A stretch of DNA of 64,000 bases from Synechococcus sp. MU1617 (GTDB taxonomy: Bacteria; Cyanobacteriota; Cyanobacteriia; PCC-6307; Cyanobiaceae), in the NCBI RefSeq assembly GCF_020514235.1, contig NZ_VTLB01000001.1:1-64000 (forward strand), in the 5' to 3' direction. Below, piece by piece: positions 59,697-64,000 of the stretch (position 1 is the first letter of the stretch; each line of letters starts with the position of its first letter). The notes beneath the pieces were generated by a model, which ran no database searches, was not told the DNA's origin, and was given only the letters and a program-made list of their open reading frames with translations. The translations under genes were made by a program, and so were the position numbers.

Positions 59697-61226
59697 TCAG
59701 AGGAACAGGCCATAGGCCGGGTTGTTCGTTTCATCCCAGTGGCGATATCCCAGGGCATCGAGGAAGTCGGTCCAGCCCTCCTTCTCCTGTTCCGGCACCA
59801 GCACCCCCACAACAATGCGCCCTACGTCGGCGCCGTGGTTTCTGTAGTGGAAGATGCTGATGCTCCAGCCGGGGTGCAGAGCATCCACGAAGCTCATCAA
59901 GGCACCCGGGCGTTCGGGGAATTCGAAGCGATACAGCAGCTCCTTGCATTCCCCGGCACAGGCCGTGCGCGCTGAGGACGGCAGACGGCCCCCCACCATG
60001 TGGCGCAGGTGGACCTTGGCAAATTCGTTCTCACTCAGATCGAGGCAGGGGAAACCCCCACGTTCCAGTTGGTTCAGCAGTGAGGCACGGTCGCTTTCAT
60101 CTTTCACCTGCACACCGATGAAGATCTGCGCCGTGGCGCCATCGGTCATGCGGTAGCTGAATTCCGTAAGACTGCGCTCCCGTAGCAGTTCGCAAAGCCG
60201 CCTCAGGCTGCCGGGTGATTCGGGAATTTCCACGGCCAACATTGCTTCTCGCTCTTCACCGAGCTCAGCCCGTTCGGCGATGAAGCGCAGTCGGTCGAAA
60301 TTCATGTTGGCCCCGCAGGCCACCGCCACAAGATTGCTCCCCGCTAGGTGCCGATCGGCCACGTCCTGCTTGAGCCCGGCAACCGCCAGAGCACCGGCCG
60401 GCTCAAGGATTGAACGGGTGTCTTCAAAGACGTCCTTGATCGCGGCACAGATGGCATCGGTGTCGACCCGAACCATCCGATCGACGAACTGCTGAGCCAG
60501 CTCAAAGGTGTGTTGGCCCACCTTCCTGACCGCGACGCCATCGGCAAAAAGACCGACCTGTTCCAGTTCCACCCGCTTGCCTTGCTCGAGGGAGCGGCTC
60601 AGGGCATCGGCATCGACAGGCTCAACGCCGATCACCTCCGTTTCCGGCCAGAGCCGTTTGACGTAGGCGGCGATTCCTGCGATCAGGCCACCACCGCCCA
60701 CAGCCACATAGATGGCGTTGGGTGGCTGCTCGGCCTGGCGCATGATCTCCATTCCGATGGTCCCCTGACCTGCGATCACCTCCGGATCGTCAAAGGGGTG
60801 GATGAAGGTGAGCCCCTCGGCCTTGCAGCGTCGCTGCGCTTCCGCGGAGCACTCGTCGTAGGTCTCGCCATGGAGGACCACGTCACCGCCAAGGGCCCGC
60901 ACGGCGCGAACTTTCACCTCTGGGGTGGTGCTCGGCATCACGATCACGGCCCGACAGCCGAGCCGCTTGGCACTTAAGGCGACGCCCTGGGCATGGTTGC
61001 CGGCGCTGGAGGCAATCACACCGCGCTTCAGCTCGTCGGCACTGAGCTGGGCCATGCGGTTGTAAGCGCCGCGCAGCTTGAACGAGAACACCGGCTGGAG
61101 ATCCTCACGCTTCAGCCAGACCGCGTTGTTCAGCCGGCGGCTCAGATTGGGGGCGTGATCCAAGGGGGTTTCCCTCGCCACGTCGTAGACGCGGGCGCGC
61201 AGGATCCGCTGCAGGTAATCGGTCAT
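59697..61226 (-). CDS. ilvA: threonine ammonia-lyase (threonine deaminase)
   Basis: PLP-dependent conversion of threonine to 2-oxobutanoate, the first step toward isoleucine. The 509-residue product has the PLP lysine in [12 protein letters not shown] near residue 50, the phosphate-binding [13 protein letters not shown] near 180, and two C-terminal ACT-like domains (about 330-410 and 425-505) for isoleucine feedback. The length is that of the biosynthetic, regulated form. It is divergent from dxs. Confidence 0.95.
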   Translation of the reverse strand: MTDYLQRILRARVYDVARETPLDHAPNLSRRLNNAVWLKREDLQPVFSFKLRGAYNRMAQLSADELKRGVIASSAGNHAQGVALSAKRLGCRAVIVMPSTTPEVKVRAVRALGGDVVLHGETYDECSAEAQRRCKAEGLTFIHPFDDPEVIAGQGTIGMEIMRQAEQPPNAIYVAVGGGGLIAGIAAYVKRLWPETEVIGVEPVDADALSRSLEQGKRVELEQVGLFADGVAVRKVGQHTFELAQQFVDRMVRVDTDAICAAIKDVFEDTRSILEPAGALAVAGLKQDVADRHLAGSNLVAVACGANMNFDRLRFIAERAELGEEREAMLAVEIPESPGSLRRLCELLRERSLTEFSYRMTDGATAQIFIGVQVKDESDRASLLNQLERGGFPCLDLSENEFAKVHLRHMVGGRLPSSARTACAGECKELLYRFEFPERPGALMSFVDALHPGWSISIFHYRNHGADVGRIVVGVLVPEQEKEGWTDFLDALGYRHWDETNNPAYGLFL

Positions 61227-61306
61227 CCCACCATTCTTCCAAGGGTTCGATCCAGACAGGGGCCGGGTCGGTTCCCGTAGATTGCACGTATTGGAGTTGT
61301 CGGTGC

Positions 61307-63238
61307 ATGCATCTCGGAGATCTGAAGCATCCGAATGAACTGCACGGACTCAGCCCGGCTCAGCTCGAGGATGTGGCTCGGCAGATTCGTGAGCGGCATC
61401 TGCAGGTGGTGTCCACCAGTGGTGGTCATCTGGGTCCTGGTTTGGGAGTTGTGGAGCTGACCCTGGCGCTATACCAGACGCTCGACCTCGACCATGACCG
61501 TGTGATCTGGGATGTCGGCCATCAGGCCTACCCCCACAAATTGATCACCGGCCGGTTCAACGAATTCGATTCCCTGCGCCAGCAGCACGGGGTCGCGGGT
61601 TATCTCAAGCGCTCGGAGAGCGACTTCGATCACTTCGGAGCTGGCCACGCCAGCACGTCCATCTCCGCGGCGCTGGGCATGGCCATGGCGCGGGACAACC
61701 GGGGTGAGTCGTTCAAATGCGTTGCCGTTATCGGTGATGGAGCCCTGACAGGCGGCATGGCTCTGGAGGCGATCAACCACGCCGGACACCTTCCCAACAC
61801 GCCGTTTCTGGTGGTGCTGAACGACAACGACATGTCGATTTCCCCGCCGGTGGGTGCGCTGTCGAATGTGTTGAACCGTGCGCGGCTCAGCCCACCGATG
61901 CAGTTCCTCTCAGGGAGTGTCGAAGAAAGCGTTCGGCACCTGCCCTTCATGGGTGGTGAGATCCCTGCGGAACTCAACCGCCTCAAGGGGAGCATGCGTC
62001 GCCTCGCGGTTCCGAAGGTGGGTGCTGTCTTCGAGGAACTGGGTTTCACCTACATGGGGCCGATCGACGGCCATGACATCGGTGAAATGGTGCGCACCTT
62101 CCAGGCGGCCCACCGTGAGGGCGGCCCTGTGTTGGTGCATGTGGTCACCAAAAAGGGCAAGGGCTACCCCTACGCCGAGGCCGATCAGGTTGGCTATCAC
62201 GCCCAATCGGCGTTTGATCTCGGCACCGGCAAGGCGATTCCGTCCTCGAAACCCAAGCCCCCCAGCTACAGCAAGGTGTTTGGCCAGACCCTGGTCAAGC
62301 TCTGTGAGCAGAACAGTCGGGTGATCGGCATCACCGCGGCCATGGCCACCGGTACCGGTCTTGATCTGCTTCAGAAGGCTGTTCCGGACCAGTACGTGGA
62401 CGTTGGTATTGCTGAGCAACATGCCGTCACCTTGGCGGCTGGCATGGCCTGCGAGGGTTTGCGCCCTGTCGTCGCCATCTACAGCACCTTTTTGCAGCGC
62501 GCCTACGACCAGTTGATCCACGACGTTGGCATTCAGAAGCTGCCCGTCACCTTCGTGCTGGATCGTGCCGGCATCGTCGGTGCTGACGGCCCGACTCACC
62601 AGGGTCAATACGACATCAGCTACATGCGGGCCATTCCCAACTTCACGGTGATGGCGCCGAAGGATGAGGCTGAGCTGCAGCAGATGTTGGTGACCTGCCT
62701 GCATCACGACGGGCCCACGGCGCTGCGGATTCCCCGGGGCTCCGGTGAAGGCGTTCCGTTGATGGAAGAAGGTTGGGAATCGCTGCCGATCGGCCGCGGT
62801 GAACTGCTGCGGGAAGGCAACGATCTGATGATCGTGGCCTACGGCTCGATGGTGGCTCCTGCCCTAGCCACAGCAACGCTCTTGGAAGAAGCGGGGCTCT
62901 CCACCACTGTGATCAATGCTCGCTTCCTGCGGCCCCTGGATCAGGCGCTGATTCATCCCCTGGCGCGACGCATCCCCCGCGTGGTCACCATGGAAGAGGG
63001 GGCGCTCCCCGGTGGCTTTGGCGCAGCGGTTCTTGAGTCGTTGATTGATCAGGACATCAACGTGTCGATGCTGCGCATCGGTATCCCCGATCAGCTGGTC
63101 GATCACGCCACGCCGCAGCAGAGCAAGGAGGCCCTCGGCCTCACTCCTGCGCAGATGGCGGAACGCATCCTTGAGCGCTTCAGCAACACCTCTGGTGATC
63201 TGCCATCCACCGCTTCGATCAAGGCCCTCCAGGCCTAA
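61307..63238 (+). CDS. dxs: 1-deoxy-D-xylulose-5-phosphate synthase
   Basis: First step of the MEP pathway: pyruvate and glyceraldehyde 3-phosphate to DXP, feeding carotenoids, chlorophyll phytol and quinones. The 643-residue product has the thiamine-diphosphate motif [15 protein letters not shown] near 145 ending at [18 protein letters not shown] near 258, and the active Glu in [11 protein letters not shown] near 370. Full length. The following gene is a flavoprotein reductase, fitting isoprenoid or carotenoid metabolism. Confidence 0.96.
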   Translation: MHLGDLKHPNELHGLSPAQLEDVARQIRERHLQVVSTSGGHLGPGLGVVELTLALYQTLDLDHDRVIWDVGHQAYPHKLITGRFNEFDSLRQQHGVAGYLKRSESDFDHFGAGHASTSISAALGMAMARDNRGESFKCVAVIGDGALTGGMALEAINHAGHLPNTPFLVVLNDNDMSISPPVGALSNVLNRARLSPPMQFLSGSVEESVRHLPFMGGEIPAELNRLKGSMRRLAVPKVGAVFEELGFTYMGPIDGHDIGEMVRTFQAAHREGGPVLVHVVTKKGKGYPYAEADQVGYHAQSAFDLGTGKAIPSSKPKPPSYSKVFGQTLVKLCEQNSRVIGITAAMATGTGLDLLQKAVPDQYVDVGIAEQHAVTLAAGMACEGLRPVVAIYSTFLQRAYDQLIHDVGIQKLPVTFVLDRAGIVGADGPTHQGQYDISYMRAIPNFTVMAPKDEAELQQMLVTCLHHDGPTALRIPRGSGEGVPLMEEGWESLPIGRGELLREGNDLMIVAYGSMVAPALATATLLEEAGLSTTVINARFLRPLDQALIHPLARRIPRVVTMEEGALPGGFGAAVLESLIDQDINVSMLRIGIPDQLVDHATPQQSKEALGLTPAQMAERILERFSNTSGDLPSTASIKALQA

Positions 63239-63251
63239 GGCTGAGGAATCG

Positions 63252-64000
63252 GTGTCGGTTCTGATCGTTGGCGCGGGGCCGTCCGGTGCCCGTTTGGCGA
63301 TTCAACTGGCGCGGGCGGGTGTTGAGGTCACCTTGGTGGATCGCTTGGCCGATCCCCATCGCCATGCCTATTCCAGTGGTGCTTTGCCATTGGACGCTGT
63401 TCGTCGGCTTGGTCTGCCGGATGAAGCCATTGCCGCCACCTGGCAGGGCTGGCAGCTGCACGATCCCTCGGGTCTCGTTCATCAGTGGTGGTCTGCCGGC
63501 GATCTGGGGGTGGTGCTCGACTTTGGTCGGCTTCGGTCCTGGCTCTGGGAGCAGGCGCGTCGCCATGGGGTGGAGTTGATTCAGGACTGCCGGGCTGCGC
63601 TGAGCTCGCTTTCGGCCGAAGGGGCCAGTGTCCGGTTGCAGACCCGCGATGGATGGACGTCATTACGCTCAGCTCGTTGGCTGATTGATGCCACGGGTGC
63701 ACGCCGAGATCTGCTGCAGCAGGCCGGCCTCAGCCCCAATCCGGAGGATCCATTGCTGCAGGGCATCGGCGTTGAGTGGTTGCTCCAAGCCGACGACCGT
63801 CAGTCCGCTGCCTGGCGGGATCGGATCAGTTTCTTCCTGGGCACCGCCTGGATCCCCCACGGATACGGCTGGATCTTCCCGATGCAAGGGCAACGGCTGA
63901 AGGTGGGCGTCTGTCACCTTCCACCGGCGGATCGATCGACTCCCGGCAGCCTGGCTAGCCCCCTTCAGCGCTTGATTCAACGCTGTGGCTTGAGCGCCTG
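63252..64000 (+). CDS. FAD-dependent oxidoreductase, geranylgeranyl reductase/cyclase-like (3' partial)
   Basis: At least 249 residues are visible before the window ends. The start is GTG 63252 with GAGG seven bases upstream. The N-terminus VSVLIVGAGPSGARLAIQLA is a Rossmann FAD motif, VTLVDR ends the second strand, VVLDFGRLRSWLWEQA is the substrate-domain entry and RWLIDATGARRDLL near 136 is the GD-like second FAD motif. Its place 13 bases after dxs suggests a role in carotenoid, phytol or quinone chemistry (geranylgeranyl reductase or lycopene cyclase-like). Which one cannot be told from this part. Confidence 0.85.
   Translation, partial: MSVLIVGAGPSGARLAIQLARAGVEVTLVDRLADPHRHAYSSGALPLDAVRRLGLPDEAIAATWQGWQLHDPSGLVHQWWSAGDLGVVLDFGRLRSWLWEQARRHGVELIQDCRAALSSLSAEGASVRLQTRDGWTSLRSARWLIDATGARRDLLQQAGLSPNPEDPLLQGIGVEWLLQADDRQSAAWRDRISFFLGTAWIPHGYGWIFPMQGQRLKVGVCHLPPADRSTPGSLASPLQRLIQRCGLSA

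Noticed and set aside
1-64000. tRNA, rRNA, CRISPR array, insertion sequence or prophage
   Set aside because: By eye no tRNA T-arm consensus in intergenic spaces, no repeat-spacer array, no transposase, integrase or phage structural gene was seen. A dedicated tRNA or CRISPR search would be the decisive test.

Overview
The window looks like a piece of chromosome from a marine picocyanobacterium of the Synechococcus type (an inference from gene content, not a database match). The indicators are the cytochrome b6f subunit PetN, the photosystem II factors Psb29/Thf1 and Psb32, a high-light-inducible protein, a plant-type [2Fe-2S] ferredoxin, an MntCAB-like manganese transporter, many tiny membrane proteins, and families that I associate with marine cyanobacteria (DUF1651, DUF4278, DUF1543). 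Genes are packed tightly, with frequent ATGA, TGATG and TTGA stop/start overlaps, and most of the window is GC-rich. No rRNA, tRNA, CRISPR array, integrase or insertion sequence was recognised.

Layout. 0-8.4 kb: the end of a SelO AMPylator, DUF924, a ParB-like protein, a family 2 glycosyltransferase, an RRM protein, a secreted Cu/Zn superoxide dismutase and several very small genes. 8.4-16 kb: an atypical SDR protein, small conserved proteins, a DCC thiol oxidoreductase, a serine-beta-lactamase-like hydrolase, a uridine-kinase-like P-loop protein, DUF1651 and ferredoxin. 16.2-23 kb: endonuclease III, a manganese ABC transporter split by an acyltransferase on the other strand, an orphan ABC ATPase and a Nudix hydrolase. 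23-29.7 kb: a secreted protein/Hli/methyltransferase operon, a lipase-like hydrolase, a J-domain fragment and many small proteins.

29.7-35.2 kb carries the ligase-associated DNA repair set (DEXH helicase, ATP-dependent ligase and Artemis-type nuclease). 35-45 kb: NadA, a metallophosphoesterase that appears to start at CTG, a GT-B glycosyltransferase, a secreted lambda-lysozyme-like protein, Psb32, MidA-type methyltransferase, AroB, a sugar ABC permease and PurK. 45.3-48.5 kb is A+T-rich and looks like a small genomic island. It holds a frameshifted DUF616-type glycosyltransferase and an unrecognised 370-residue protein that may also be a glycosyltransferase.

49-55.3 kb is a proteostasis/photosynthesis neighbourhood: ClpS, PetN, Psb29/Thf1, ClpP, DUF2256 and FtsH. 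55-64 kb is housekeeping: MacB-type permease, pyruvate kinase, MazG-like hydrolase, YggT, ScpB, IlvA, Dxs and the start of an FAD-dependent reductase cut by the window end.

No clearly new multigene system was found. The best leads are the poly-A frameshifted glycosyltransferase, the CTG-initiated phosphoesterase, the interrupted manganese operon, the ClpS/PetN/Thf1/ClpP/FtsH cluster, and a set of tiny genes that standard gene calling would miss.
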